This document shows positions 7,791 to 15,560 of a stretch of 33,394 bases of DNA, piece by piece (position 1 is the first letter of the stretch; every line of letters begins with the position of its first letter). The notes beneath the pieces are model-generated. The model ran no database searches, was not told where the DNA came from, and saw only the letters and a list, made by a program, of their open reading frames with translations. The position numbers were made by a program, and so were the translations under genes. This stretch comes from Candidatus Peregrinibacteria bacterium CG1_02_54_53 (GTDB taxonomy: Bacteria; Patescibacteriota; Gracilibacteria; Peribacterales; Peribacteraceae), in the NCBI GenBank assembly GCA_001872575.1, contig MNWP01000017.1, forward strand, positions 1 to 33,394, read 5' to 3'.

Positions 7791-10541
7791 TCATGAAAGC
7801 GCCTTCAGTCGCTCCTCGATCTTCGCAATTTTCGCCTCGGCATCGGCAAGTTTCTGCTTCTCATTCTCGATCACCTCGGGCTTGGCACGGGCCATGAACT
7901 GCTCGTTCTCAAGCTTGGCACGTACGCCTGAGAGGAACTTCGTAAGCTGCGTGCGTTCGGCCTCCAGATTCACTTTCACCTGCGCCAAATCCACAATGCC
8001 CTCCAATGAAAGATGAACATCGATGCCCTTTCGAAAGGCGCTCACCATACCGTGATGGTGGGCGGGAGCCTTGGGAACCACGGCAAGCTCACTCACGTTC
8101 GCAAGACGTAACACATGTGCCTGATGCTGAGAAAGGAAGGGCCCGGAACGCGTTGCGTGCACGGTCGCTGGAATCTTCATCTCGGGCACAACATCGTACT
8201 CCGCACGAAGACTGCGGATAGACGAAATCACATCGATGAGCAGTTGCAATTGCTCCTCCGCTTCACGATCAATCAGCTTCTTGTTTGCAACCGGCCACGG
8301 CTCGCGAATGAGCGGGCTGCATCCTTTCGGCCCAATTTGACCCCACAATTCCTCCGTCACGAAGGGGCAGTAGGGATGCAGAAGGTGGACGATCGTCCTT
8401 AATGCATGCACGAGAACCACGGGATTCGACTCACCCTTCGAGAATTCGAGGTACCAGTCGCAGAAGTAGTCCCAAACGAAGCTGTACAGACGCTCCCCCA
8501 CCTCACTCAAGCGGTACTTCTGCAGTCCTTCCGTTACATCCGCGATCAAAGCCTGCAATGAAGACAGAAGTGCGCGGTCCACCACAGAAAGATCCCCTAA
8601 CCCTAACCCTTTCCCTGCCCCTTTCGGATCCACTCCCGCTTTCTCGCACTGCATCAGCACGAACCGTGACGCGTTCCAGAGCTTGTTGATGAAGTTGCGA
8701 TACCCACCGATCTTCTCTTCGTAGAGCCGAAAGTCATTACCGGGGCTCTGCCCGACGATCATCGAGAGGCGCAGGGCATCGGCACCGTACTTGGGGATGA
8801 TGGCGAGCGGATCGATGCAGGTCGAAGGGTCAGACTTGCTCATCTTCTTGCCGTCTCTGGTGCGCACGAGCCCGTGCAGGTACACATGCTTGAACGGAAT
8901 CTGACCCGTAGCGTAGGTCGTCATGAGGATCATGCGTGCCACCCAGAAGAACAGGATGTCGTACCCCGTCTCCATCACGGCCGTAGGGTGAAACTTCTGA
9001 AAGTCGGGGCTCTTCTTCAGTAAATCCTGCAGCGACAGGGAAGTATCTTCTGCGAGCGTGGGATCAATGAGCGTGGACCACGTCCAAAGCCCCGAGCTGA
9101 ACCATGTATCGAGGGTATCGGGATCTTGTTCCACAGGACCGCCGCACTGCGGGCACTTTTTCAGCGACTGCAATGATACGAAGATACCCCGATGTCCTAA
9201 TCCCGAATCCCGAATCCCTTCTCCGACCCTGCTCTTCCCTTCACCACACTCCAAACAATAATAAACAGGGATACGGTGTCCCCACCAGATCTGGCGGCTG
9301 ATGCACCAGTCGCGCAGGTTGTCGACCCAATGGAAGTACACTTTTTCAAACCGCTCCGGGATGATTTGAATGTCTTTGGAGCGAATGACATCCTGCATCA
9401 CCTCTTTGAGGCTCAGTTTCTTTTTCTTCCACACAACGACCGGCTTATTCACATCAATGAACCACTGCTCCTTGATTTGTGGCTCTACGATGCCCTTTCC
9501 GCGATAGCTCACCGCGATACGATGTATGTAGTTCTCGTCCACTTTCACGAGAAGCCCCTTCTCTTTGAGCTTCTCGACCACCTTGGGCCGCGCCTCTTCG
9601 ATGGGCATGCCGGCAAATTCCCCGGCAACATCGAGCAAACGACCATCGAATCCGATGATCTGCTCGCGTGACAGATGGCGTCGCTCGGCGAGATCGAAAT
9701 CCGTCATGTCATGCCACGGTGTGATCGTCATGCAGCCGGTGCCGAATGTGGGATCGATCGCCTTGTCATCTTTGATCACCGTCGCCATGATTTTTCCGTT
9801 GATCCATTCGCATTCAAAAGTGTCACCGTCCTTGTATTGTTTATAACGTTCGTCATCGGGATGCATCACCACGACCTTGTCGCCGAACTTCGTCTCAGGC
9901 CGTGCCGTACTGATCTGAAATGGTCCGTACTGGAAGGTGTAGAAGGGTGCCTTTTCCTCTATGTGTTCAATCTCATCATCCGAGACCGTTGTCTGCATCT
10001 TGGGATCCCAATTCACGATGCGCTGGCCGCGATAAATGAGCTCATCGGCGTACATCCTCTTAAAGACCTCGTTCACACACCGGTTCAGTGACGCATCCAG
10101 CGTGTACCGCTCGCGGCTCCAGTCGCAGCTGGCACCCATTTTGCGCACTTGTGAACGAATGGTGGAACGGCTCTGCTCGACGAATTCCGCAATCTTGGCG
10201 ACGAGCTTCTCGCGCCCGTAGTGCGCGCGGGGATCTTTGATCTTCTCTTCTTTCTGGATCTTCTTGATCACGACACTCTCGGTGGCAATCGCGGCATGGT
10301 CCGTGCCGGGGAGCCACAGCGCCTCTTTGCCCTGCATGCGCGCGAAGCGAATGAAGATATCCTCCAGCGCCAGCATCACGGCATGCCCCAAATGCAGCTG
10401 CCCTGTGGCATTAGGAGGAGGCATGCTGATCACGAAGGGTTCCTTTTTGCTCTTGGCATCGGCTTTGAAGGCACCACTCTCTTCCCAGAGAGCGTAAATC
10501 TTGTCCTCGCAGGCCTTAGGGTCGTACGCTTTGGGAAGCAT
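7791..10541 (-). CDS. valS: Valyl-tRNA synthetase
   Basis: The 916-residue class I enzyme charges tRNA-Val. It has the HIGH motif in PPNATGQLHLGHA (residues 42-54), the editing domain, KMSKS in GKKMSKSDPS, and a C-terminal coiled-coil arm rich in Ala/Lys/Glu. The ATG at 10541 (MLPKAYDPKACEDKIYALWE) fits the family, and the in-frame extension upstream does not. A -10-like TACGCT with a preceding TGG lies 8 bases upstream. Two odd inserts are encoded by low-complexity DNA: one between the zinc-ribbon Cys pairs (about 9165-9245, repeated GGGATTC) and one near 8590-8620 (TTAGGG repeats, giving GKGLGLGD). Confidence 0.96.
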   Translation of the reverse strand: MLPKAYDPKACEDKIYALWEESGAFKADAKSKKEPFVISMPPPNATGQLHLGHAVMLALEDIFIRFARMQGKEALWLPGTDHAAIATESVVIKKIQKEEKIKDPRAHYGREKLVAKIAEFVEQSRSTIRSQVRKMGASCDWSRERYTLDASLNRCVNEVFKRMYADELIYRGQRIVNWDPKMQTTVSDDEIEHIEEKAPFYTFQYGPFQISTARPETKFGDKVVVMHPDDERYKQYKDGDTFECEWINGKIMATVIKDDKAIDPTFGTGCMTITPWHDMTDFDLAERRHLSREQIIGFDGRLLDVAGEFAGMPIEEARPKVVEKLKEKGLLVKVDENYIHRIAVSYRGKGIVEPQIKEQWFIDVNKPVVVWKKKKLSLKEVMQDVIRSKDIQIIPERFEKVYFHWVDNLRDWCISRQIWWGHRIPVYYCLECGEGKSRVGEGIRDSGLGHRGIFVSLQSLKKCPQCGGPVEQDPDTLDTWFSSGLWTWSTLIDPTLAEDTSLSLQDLLKKSPDFQKFHPTAVMETGYDILFFWVARMILMTTYATGQIPFKHVYLHGLVRTRDGKKMSKSDPSTCIDPLAIIPKYGADALRLSMIVGQSPGNDFRLYEEKIGGYRNFINKLWNASRFVLMQCEKAGVDPKGAGKGLGLGDLSVVDRALLSSLQALIADVTEGLQKYRLSEVGERLYSFVWDYFCDWYLEFSKGESNPVVLVHALRTIVHLLHPYCPFVTEELWGQIGPKGCSPLIREPWPVANKKLIDREAEEQLQLLIDVISSIRSLRAEYDVVPEMKIPATVHATRSGPFLSQHQAHVLRLANVSELAVVPKAPAHHHGMVSAFRKGIDVHLSLEGIVDLAQVKVNLEAERTQLTKFLSGVRAKLENEQFMARAKPEVIENEKQKLADAEAKIAKIEERLKALS

Positions 10542-10549
10542 TGGCCAGA

Positions 10550-10555
10550 AGCGTA
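10550..10555 (-). promoter_or_regulatory. Extended -10 element of valS
   Basis: On the minus strand the sequence reads TGG-TACGCT followed by 8 bases and the valS ATG. This is the same arrangement as at several other genes here, giving an almost leaderless mRNA. No convincing -35 was found. Confidence 0.4.
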
Positions 10556-10581
10556 CCACAGAAAAAAGTACCGGACCCAAC

Positions 10582-10609
10582 TTGACCAAGCAAAATAGAA
10601 GTTTACAGT
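10582..10609 (+). promoter_or_regulatory. Promoter of a candidate ncRNA
   Basis: TTGACC (10582-10587) and TACAGT (10604-10609) are 16 bases apart on the plus strand, facing away from valS. There is no plus-strand gene before the terminator at 10753. Confidence 0.45.
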
Positions 10610-10615
10610 GCGCGC

Positions 10616-10792
10616 AACCAAGCGTTTCTGGATTTGGAACTCTCGCACAGGAGGCAATAGATGCCACCGTTCTGAGTTCAGGTGCTCCGGGGTTCACCCT
10701 GAAGCACCTTCCGACCCTTCCGGTCGTTACTGTTCCGATTCCTTGGTCCTACGGAGGTGCACTTGCTTTCAGCTCGTGCACCTCCAATTTTT
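10616..10792 (+). ncRNA. Candidate structured ncRNA (about 175 nt), family unknown
   Basis: The segment has a promoter in front and a strong terminator behind, and no recognisable open frame. It folds on paper into a closed multibranch structure. ACCAAG (10617-10622) pairs with CTTGGT (10742-10747), and TGGAAC (10635-10640) with GTTCCG (10732-10737). Inside are hairpins GGCA/TGCC (10653-10665), AGGTGCT/AGCACCT (10680-10709) and CGACC/GGTCG (10712-10726). GAACTC (10637-10642) and GAGTTC (10674-10679) offer an alternative pairing. I could not match it to 6S, SRP, RNase P or tmRNA. On the opposite strand it lies upstream of valS, but valS appears to have its own promoter after it. Confidence 0.45.
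10753..10792 (+). terminator. Intrinsic terminator of the candidate ncRNA
   Basis: A perfect 10-bp stem GGAGGTGCAC (10753-10762) / GTGCACCTCC (10776-10785) is followed by AATTTTTG on the plus strand. Confidence 0.75.
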
Positions 10793-10826
10793 GAGTGTGC
10801 CAATTCGCTATTGAATCCATGAAATT

Positions 10827-10851
10827 AAAAAAACGTGCCGAAGCGCCGGCA
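10827..10851 (-). terminator. Intrinsic terminator, minus strand
   Basis: Reading the minus strand, TGCCG-gcgctt-CGGCA is followed by CG and seven T. It would end transcripts coming from the small gene at 10984-11127. A perfect palindrome ATGAAAG-GG-CTTTCAT lies a little upstream at 10864-10879. Confidence 0.6.
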
Positions 10852-10899
10852 TCCCCAATATTGATGAAAGGGCTTTCATATCTGGATAAATAAGTCGTC

Positions 10900-10988
10900 G
10901 CGAACCCCGCACTTGTTGCGGGGTGGAGCGACACCTTTGAGGGAAAAGAGAGCTCATGAGAGAAAAACCTTACGGTTTTTCTCTCATG
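10900..10988. repeat. Composite palindromic repeat
   Basis: The hairpin CCCCGCA-CTTGT-TGCGGGG (10905-10923) is followed by TGGAGCG and CACCTTTGAGGGAAAAGAG. Then comes a perfect 15-bp inverted repeat CATGAGAGAAAAACC-TTAC-GGTTTTTCTCTCATG (10955-10988). The first half recurs inverted at 21151-21197. The AGGGAAAAGAG module recurs at about 2475 and 20503. The outer arms match those around the 48-bp repeat at 20608. Confidence 0.75.
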
Positions 10989-11127
10989 CCTTAAAAAAAT
11001 GACCGTCCTGGTAGAGGAGCGGCCATTCGAAGGTGGAAAGAACGATGTTTTCGATCTGCCGCACAGTGCGGAAAGAGCCGAAAGCGGTGAATGTATACAG
11101 AAGCAGAGAAATGAATGCAAGAAAAAT
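10984..11127 (-). CDS. Possible 47-residue membrane protein with non-AUG start
   Basis: The minus-strand frame reads IFLAFISLLLYTFTAFGSFR and ends with YQDGHFFKA and TGA. It has one hydrophobic helix followed by a plausible amphipathic segment, unlike random translation. There is no ATG, GTG or TTG in frame. The most likely start is ATT at 11127, which is preceded by ATTTCCCTTTTGTCTC, the same pyrimidine tract that precedes other starts in this window. The stop lies in the 15-bp inverted repeat at 10955-10988, and an intrinsic terminator follows at 10827. It could also be a decayed gene or chance. Confidence 0.35.
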   Translation of the reverse strand: MFLAFISLLLYTFTAFGSFRTVRQIENIVLSTFEWPLLYQDGHFFKA

Positions 11128-11160
11128 GAGACAAAAGGGAAATCGGCAAGAGTGGAACCG

Positions 11161-11169
11161 TGGTAGAAT
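11161..11169 (+). promoter_or_regulatory. Extended -10 promoter element
   Basis: TGGTAGAAT, an extended -10 (TGn-TAGAAT), ends 9 bases before the ATG at 11179. No clear -35 box. Confidence 0.5.
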
Positions 11170-11178
11170 GTGTCTCTC

Positions 11179-11601
11179 ATGTTCCTCTTTCGATTCGATT
11201 GTTCGGCTGAGCGACGTCTGGTCTTCCTCTTCAAAGAAGTGGGATCAAACATGGAAAGCTGGGGCAAGAGCACCGCGGACAAGTACATCACGCAACCGGT
11301 GGAGCAGGGCAATGCAGTCAAGACGGTTCTCGGAACAGCTGCAGCAGGCATGAGTGCCATTCTCGAGGTCCCCGATGCCATCGTCGCCGGCGCGCTGGAT
11401 AACAAAGTAAATTTCAATCGTCCGGGGCTGCGCACCACCCGCGACATTGGGATGTTCACGAAGAACGCCCTCACGCTGCACTGGCTGCGCGCAGCAACTG
11501 ATGCCCTGCGCATCCCCACGACGGACCTGCCGATGGACCTGATCGATACTGTCGGAGGGTTCCGCAACCGCGCCGCACAGACACTTTCCACTGCAGCCTG
11601 A
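11179..11601 (+). CDS. Hypothetical protein, unrecognised
   Basis: This encodes 140 residues from ATG 11179, or 116 from the alternative ATG 11251 (MESWGKSTADKYI). The spacing to the extended -10 box favours 11179, while the natural look of the N-terminus favours 11251. The body (AVKTVLGTAAAGMSAILEVP, GLRTTRDIGMFTKNALTLHW) is mainly alpha-helical with mildly hydrophobic Ala-rich stretches and no Cys motif. No family recognised. Its TGA overlaps the ATG of the next small gene, so the two are likely translated together. Confidence 0.6.
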   Translation: MFLFRFDCSAERRLVFLFKEVGSNMESWGKSTADKYITQPVEQGNAVKTVLGTAAAGMSAILEVPDAIVAGALDNKVNFNRPGLRTTRDIGMFTKNALTLHWLRAATDALRIPTTDLPMDLIDTVGGFRNRAAQTLSTAA

Positions 11602-11735
11602 TGGAATCCTTGAGCGAAGCCCCGATCGCCGCAGAGGCCGGTTTCAACGCTCACGCACTCGTCACATTGGGCGTTGCAACCGTGGCCGTATGGGTCGGAT
11701 GGAAAATCTTCAAAAACCTCAGCGGCAATCAGTGA
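11601..11735 (+). CDS. Small single-span membrane protein (44 residues)
   Basis: The frame starts in the stop codon of the previous gene (TGATG). The protein has an acidic N-terminus (MESLSEAPIAAEAG), one transmembrane helix (ALVTLGVATVAVWVGWKIF) and a short polar tail (KNLSGNQ). Coupled translation and the clean helix support a real gene. Its TGA is also the first part of the TGATACGAT promoter element of the next gene. Function unknown. Confidence 0.65.
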   Translation: MESLSEAPIAAEAGFNAHALVTLGVATVAVWVGWKIFKNLSGNQ

Positions 11736-11750
11736 TACGATACTTCCGAC

Positions 11751-12059
11751 ATGCCCACTTACGATTTCCGCTGCCTGAAGTGCTCTCACGTGTTTGAGGC
11801 AGTTCTCTCATTCGGCGGTAAACAACGTCCTGCCTGCCCCGCGTGTAAGAATGCAAAGACCGAGAAGCTCATCGCCCCTCCTGCAATTCACTTCAAGGGA
11901 ACGGGTTTCTTCAAGACCGATAGCCGAAAACCAAGCCCGAAGAAATCCGCAGAATCACCGGTAGAGAAATCGACAGATACGCCCGCAAAAAAATCGACAG
12001 AGCCGGTGGCAGACAAGAGCAAAGATCCCCCGTCCACAACGGATAAAAAGAATCCGTAG
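11751..12059 (+). CDS. FmdB-family zinc ribbon protein
   Basis: The 102-residue protein starts MPTYDFRCLKCSHVFE and has two CxxC knuckles (Cys8/Cys11 and Cys29/Cys32), matching the FmdB/CxxC_CxxC_SSSS putative regulatory family. Residues about 55-102 are a low-complexity Lys/Ser/Pro/Thr tail with repeated 'EKS', 'KKST' and 'DKS' units, probably disordered. The cellular role of this family is poorly known. A TGATACGAT extended -10 ends 9 bases before the ATG. Confidence 0.85.
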   Translation: MPTYDFRCLKCSHVFEAVLSFGGKQRPACPACKNAKTEKLIAPPAIHFKGTGFFKTDSRKPSPKKSAESPVEKSTDTPAKKSTEPVADKSKDPPSTTDKKNP

Positions 12060-12107
12060 AAAAGCGCATATCGCAAAAACACGGGTTTTCTGCTACAATA
12101 GAAGGAA

Positions 12108-12977
12108 ATGCGACCTCACAAGGGCACAAACGGCCGTTTCACCACCCTGCACACGCATGTGATGGAGAGAATCACGGCCTTGCCCTACACAACGCTCTTC
12201 TTGGTGTGGTTCATGCTCGCAGGCTTGTTTGGCATGGCCTACGCCGTTCTCGCGACGTACCTGCCTGCACACGCACCACAGCAGCTGTTGGGGCTGCCTA
12301 CACTCACGCGCATCGGCGACAGTCTCTACTACAGCATCATCACTGCCACCTCCACGGGCTACGGCGATATCGTCCCTATGGGCTTCTCGAAAGTGCTGGC
12401 AAGTACACAGGCGATTTCGAGCCTCTTTATCTTCGCAACGCTCGTCACCAAACTGGTGAGCCAACAGCAAGAACTCGCTGTACGTCAGATGCATCGCCTC
12501 ACGTACGAAGACGTCTTTCACAATACCCGTGAAGGTCTCTTCGTCATCCGCAAAGACTTCGATCATCTGATTGCCAAAGTGGAGCAACGTGACATGCCCA
12601 CGACGGAAGATTGGGAAGATATGGCCACGGCCTTCAAGCAGGGGCAAAGTCTGCTGATGGAAATTCCCGATTTCTACGATACCGAGAATCAGCTCTACAT
12701 GATCGATGAACGTCGTGAGCAACTGTTGCAGGAAGCCGTGCATCGCACCCTGCACCGCATCAATCAGCTCATCGATGAATGCGCTATCGCCGGTATCGAT
12801 TGGATGGCACAGCGGGAAGTTGCACAAGAACTCACCGAGTTCCTCCACGTAGTGGAAAAAGTGACAACGCTCTGGCGCGAACGCTCCCCCTACGCCAAGC
12901 ATGAATCATTCGAGACAATTCTGCGCCTGAAAGAGCGGGCCGGAAATCGTATGAAGGGCACCATACAAAAAGGGTAG
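12108..12977 (+). CDS. K+ channel-type two-helix membrane protein
   Basis: This 289-residue protein has two membrane helices (about 29-52 and 100-117) around a pore loop with the selectivity filter T-G-Y-G-D (83-87, within TATSTGYGDIVP), typical of Ion_trans_2 channels. The cytoplasmic part of about 170 residues is helical and acidic and does not look like a standard RCK/TrkA-N domain. It probably mediates K+ flux. The start codon lies 8 bases after a TGC-TACAAT extended -10, so the mRNA would be almost leaderless. GAAGGA between them is too close to the ATG for normal Shine-Dalgarno use. It is convergent with pnp. Confidence 0.88.
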   Translation: MRPHKGTNGRFTTLHTHVMERITALPYTTLFLVWFMLAGLFGMAYAVLATYLPAHAPQQLLGLPTLTRIGDSLYYSIITATSTGYGDIVPMGFSKVLASTQAISSLFIFATLVTKLVSQQQELAVRQMHRLTYEDVFHNTREGLFVIRKDFDHLIAKVEQRDMPTTEDWEDMATAFKQGQSLLMEIPDFYDTENQLYMIDERREQLLQEAVHRTLHRINQLIDECAIAGIDWMAQREVAQELTEFLHVVEKVTTLWRERSPYAKHESFETILRLKERAGNRMKGTIQKG

Positions 12978-13012
12978 GTTGCCCTACCCCTAAATCCTAA
13001 TCCTAACTCTAA

Positions 13013-15265
13013 TCACCGCCTCGGCGGCCCTCTTCTTCCACCACCGAATCCGCCGCGGGAGGGACCTCCGGGACCGCTACGGCGTGGAACCGCACTGTAT
13101 CCTTCGGGCGGATCTGTCATCTGCTTGAGTGACATGCGTGTCTTGCCATCGATCGGATCGTACTCGACACATTTCGCCTTCACTTCATCACCCATTTTAA
13201 GCACGTCTTCCACCTTTTCGGTGCGCGCCCACTGGAGCTCAGAGATGTGGATCATGGCGTCCTTGCCGCGCAGGAACTCGACTATCGCACCGACGCCGTC
13301 GATGATGCGCACGACTTTGCAGTCGTAGACTTTGCCGATCTCCGGCTTGGCCACGATGCCCTGAATCCACTCTTTGGCCTTCAGCATCGAATCGCCATTG
13401 AGCGCGGTGACGAACACAAGGCCGCTGTCTTCAATATCGATTTCCACTCCCAGTTCGCCGGTGATCTTCTGAATCGTCTCGCCGCCTTTTCCGATGACCA
13501 AACGAATATCATCAGGATTGATTTGGATAACCTCAATACGGGGAGCATGGGGCGAAAGCTCTTTACGCGGCTCGGGGATTGCCGCCGTCATGACCTTCAT
13601 AATCTCCATTCGACCTTCGTGCGAACGCGTAATCGCTTCTTCAAAGACGGAGTCCGGCAGACCCTTGATCTTGATATCCATCTGAATGGCCGTAATGCCC
13701 TTTTCGGTACCGCCGACTTTGAAATCCATATCGCCACCGAAGTCTTCTTCATCCTGCAAATCGGAGAGAATGACATACTTGCCCTTCTCTTCGTCTGAAA
13801 TAAGGCCAAGAGCAATACCCGATACCGGAGCCGCAATCGGCACACCGGCCGCCATGAGCGCGAGCGTTGAACCGCAGGTAGCCGCCATGGAAGACGATCC
13901 GTTACTCTCGAGAATTTCGGTGACCGTGCGGATCGTGTAGGGGAAATCGTCTTCTGTCGGCAACACCGGCTCGAGTGCGCGCTGCGCAAGATTGCCATGA
14001 CCGATCTCGCGATTCCCCACCATCAGACGGTTGCTCGTCTCGCCCACCGAGAACGGCGGGAAGTTGTAGTGATGCATGTAACGCATCTTGTACTCACCCT
14101 CCATACCCTCGACAATCTGCTTATCGCCGGGAGCGCCCAGCGTGCAGGTGGTGAGGCCCTGTGTCTCGCCGCGCTGAAAGAGTGCTGATCCATGCACAAA
14201 ATTCGGCAACGCATCAATGGTGGCCGTGATGGGACGGATCTCGGTAACCTTGCGGCTGCTCATGCGAATGCCCTCTTCGAGGATCAAGCGACGCACTTCA
14301 CTCTTGATAATCTTGTCCATGAGTTCGGGCGCATTAGCGTAGAGAGCCAAAAGTTCCTCCTTTTCGCCGGCCGGACCATACTTCTCTTGCAGTTTCTCGG
14401 CAGCTCCGTTAATGAAGTTGTTGAAAATCGCACGACGGTCGAGCTTCTTTAAGGGATCTTTGATCGCCTTGGTGACATCTTTCAGCGCCCACTCTTTAAG
14501 GAGAGCGGAAGCTTCTGCATTTTCGTACGGCGGAGCCAGATCGAATTTCTTTTTGCCCTCCTTCTTCTGAAGATCCCCGAAGAACACCGCGATCTTCTGC
14601 GCCCATTTCTTTCCGAACTGAATCGCACGCAGAATTTCCGCTTCGGGAACCTGGTTCGCACCTGCCTCGATCATGACGATTCGCTCGGCCGATGCCGTAA
14701 CGAACATATCGAGCTCACTCTTGATGCGTGCCTCGTGCGAGGGATTCAATACCAATTCTCCGCCAATCAGGCCGACACGCACCGTACCGAGCGGGCCCGC
14801 TGCGGGACAATCGGAGAGTGCCACAGCCAAGTTTGCCGCATTCGCCGCGGCGATGTCGTGTTCATGTTCCATGTCATACGACAGCACCGTGCAGAACACC
14901 TGAATATCGTTGCGAATGTGCTTGGGAAACATGGGACGCAGCCCGCGATCCACCACGCGTGCAAGCAGGACGAACTGATCGGCAGGACGACCTTCGCGCT
15001 TGCGGAAGCGGCTGCCACCGATACGGCCCCCGGCGTAGTACTTCTCCTGAAACACCACCTGCAGCGGAAGAAAATCAACGCCGTCACGAGCCTTGGCACT
15101 TACCGTCACGTTACCCATGCACACGGTACCGCCCGTCTGACAGAGCACGGTGGCATTGGCCTGGGTACCGATCAGCCCGGTCGAGAACTTCATTTCCTGA
15201 TCACCGAGCATGAGGGTGAATTCCTTCTGCGCGGCGGCAGAGGATGAACGAGTGAGTATGGACAT
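13013..15265 (-). CDS. pnp: Polyribonucleotide nucleotidyltransferase (PNPase)
   Basis: This 750-residue 3'-5' phosphorolytic exoribonuclease has two RNase PH domains with the linking helical domain, a KH domain (DIRLVIGKGGETIQKITGEL) and an S1 domain (KVYDCKVVRIIDGVGAIVEF). The C-terminus is a Gly/Arg/Pro-rich tail (GGPSRGGFGGGRRGPPRR), a likely RNA-binding extension. The start at 15265 (MSILTRSSSAAAQKEFTLML) fits the family and follows TTTCTCTCTTTCCCTTTC. A long leader with a hairpin separates it from its promoter. Confidence 0.97.
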   Translation of the reverse strand: MSILTRSSSAAAQKEFTLMLGDQEMKFSTGLIGTQANATVLCQTGGTVCMGNVTVSAKARDGVDFLPLQVVFQEKYYAGGRIGGSRFRKREGRPADQFVLLARVVDRGLRPMFPKHIRNDIQVFCTVLSYDMEHEHDIAAANAANLAVALSDCPAAGPLGTVRVGLIGGELVLNPSHEARIKSELDMFVTASAERIVMIEAGANQVPEAEILRAIQFGKKWAQKIAVFFGDLQKKEGKKKFDLAPPYENAEASALLKEWALKDVTKAIKDPLKKLDRRAIFNNFINGAAEKLQEKYGPAGEKEELLALYANAPELMDKIIKSEVRRLILEEGIRMSSRKVTEIRPITATIDALPNFVHGSALFQRGETQGLTTCTLGAPGDKQIVEGMEGEYKMRYMHHYNFPPFSVGETSNRLMVGNREIGHGNLAQRALEPVLPTEDDFPYTIRTVTEILESNGSSSMAATCGSTLALMAAGVPIAAPVSGIALGLISDEEKGKYVILSDLQDEEDFGGDMDFKVGGTEKGITAIQMDIKIKGLPDSVFEEAITRSHEGRMEIMKVMTAAIPEPRKELSPHAPRIEVIQINPDDIRLVIGKGGETIQKITGELGVEIDIEDSGLVFVTALNGDSMLKAKEWIQGIVAKPEIGKVYDCKVVRIIDGVGAIVEFLRGKDAMIHISELQWARTEKVEDVLKMGDEVKAKCVEYDPIDGKTRMSLKQMTDPPEGYSAVPRRSGPGGPSRGGFGGGRRGPPRR

Positions 15266-15403
15266 ACTTTGAAAGGGAAAGAGAGAAAGAAACTCTCCTT
15301 CCGACAAGATCAGATCCACTGTATGTAGGATTCACGCGGCCCCGCACCCTTTACAGATTTTACTGAGAAGCAGCAAAACCGCAAAAGTCCAAAGGGGAGC
15401 AAC

Positions 15404-15429
15404 GCATCTTCTCTTGGAAGAAAAGATGC
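15404..15429 (-). promoter_or_regulatory. Hairpin in the pnp leader
   Basis: GCATCTT...AAGATGC forms the base of a roughly 11-bp imperfect stem inside a leader of about 215 nt. In E. coli a leader hairpin of pnp is cut by RNase III and mediates autoregulation. A similar role here is inference. Confidence 0.45.
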
Positions 15430-15489
15430 GGGGCAGTGTAAACCCAACACAGAGGAGGAAGACGACCTGCGGAAGGAAAGAGCAGGGCC

Positions 15490-15495
15490 ATTGTA
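15490..15495 (-). promoter_or_regulatory. -10 element of pnp promoter
   Basis: TACAAT on the minus strand, with weak -35 candidates (TTGTGA at 15 or TATTGT at 17 bases). It lies just after the terminator of the preceding operon. Confidence 0.45.
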
Positions 15496-15519
15496 CCCCT
15501 CTTTTAGACCTCACAATAG

Positions 15520-15549
15520 AAAAACCCCCTGGAAACAAGCTTCAAGGGA
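15520..15549 (-). terminator. Intrinsic terminator of the phzE-like/radical SAM operon
   Basis: On the minus strand CCCTTGAA pairs with TTTCCAGGG (one mismatch), followed by GGTTTTTC. It lies 12 bases after the radical SAM gene. Confidence 0.6.
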
Positions 15550-15560
15550 TAAGGGATGTT

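Noticed and set aside
8590-8620. Telomere-like CCCTAACCCTAACCC
   Set aside because: It lies inside valS and is translated in frame. It is a short coding repeat, not a chromosome end.
10556-10800. T-box riboswitch upstream of valS
   Set aside because: Several hairpins and a partial TGG-containing segment are present on the minus strand, but the conserved T-box sequence and a Val specifier codon could not be placed. valS also seems to have its own -10 box after this region.
10749-11789. Long minus-strand open frame (346 codons)
   Set aside because: It lies antisense to the better supported genes at 11179-11735, crosses repeats and a terminator, and its translation is low-complexity Ser/Arg/Cys-rich without a recognisable domain.
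13247-15247. Several plus-strand frames of 60-180 codons across pnp
   Set aside because: They mirror the codon periodicity of pnp on the other strand and show no protein family features.
15332-15538. 68-codon minus-strand frame in the pnp leader
   Set aside because: It spans the terminator of the upstream operon and the pnp promoter, has no pyrimidine tract or -10 at its start, and reads as chance hydrophobic sequence.
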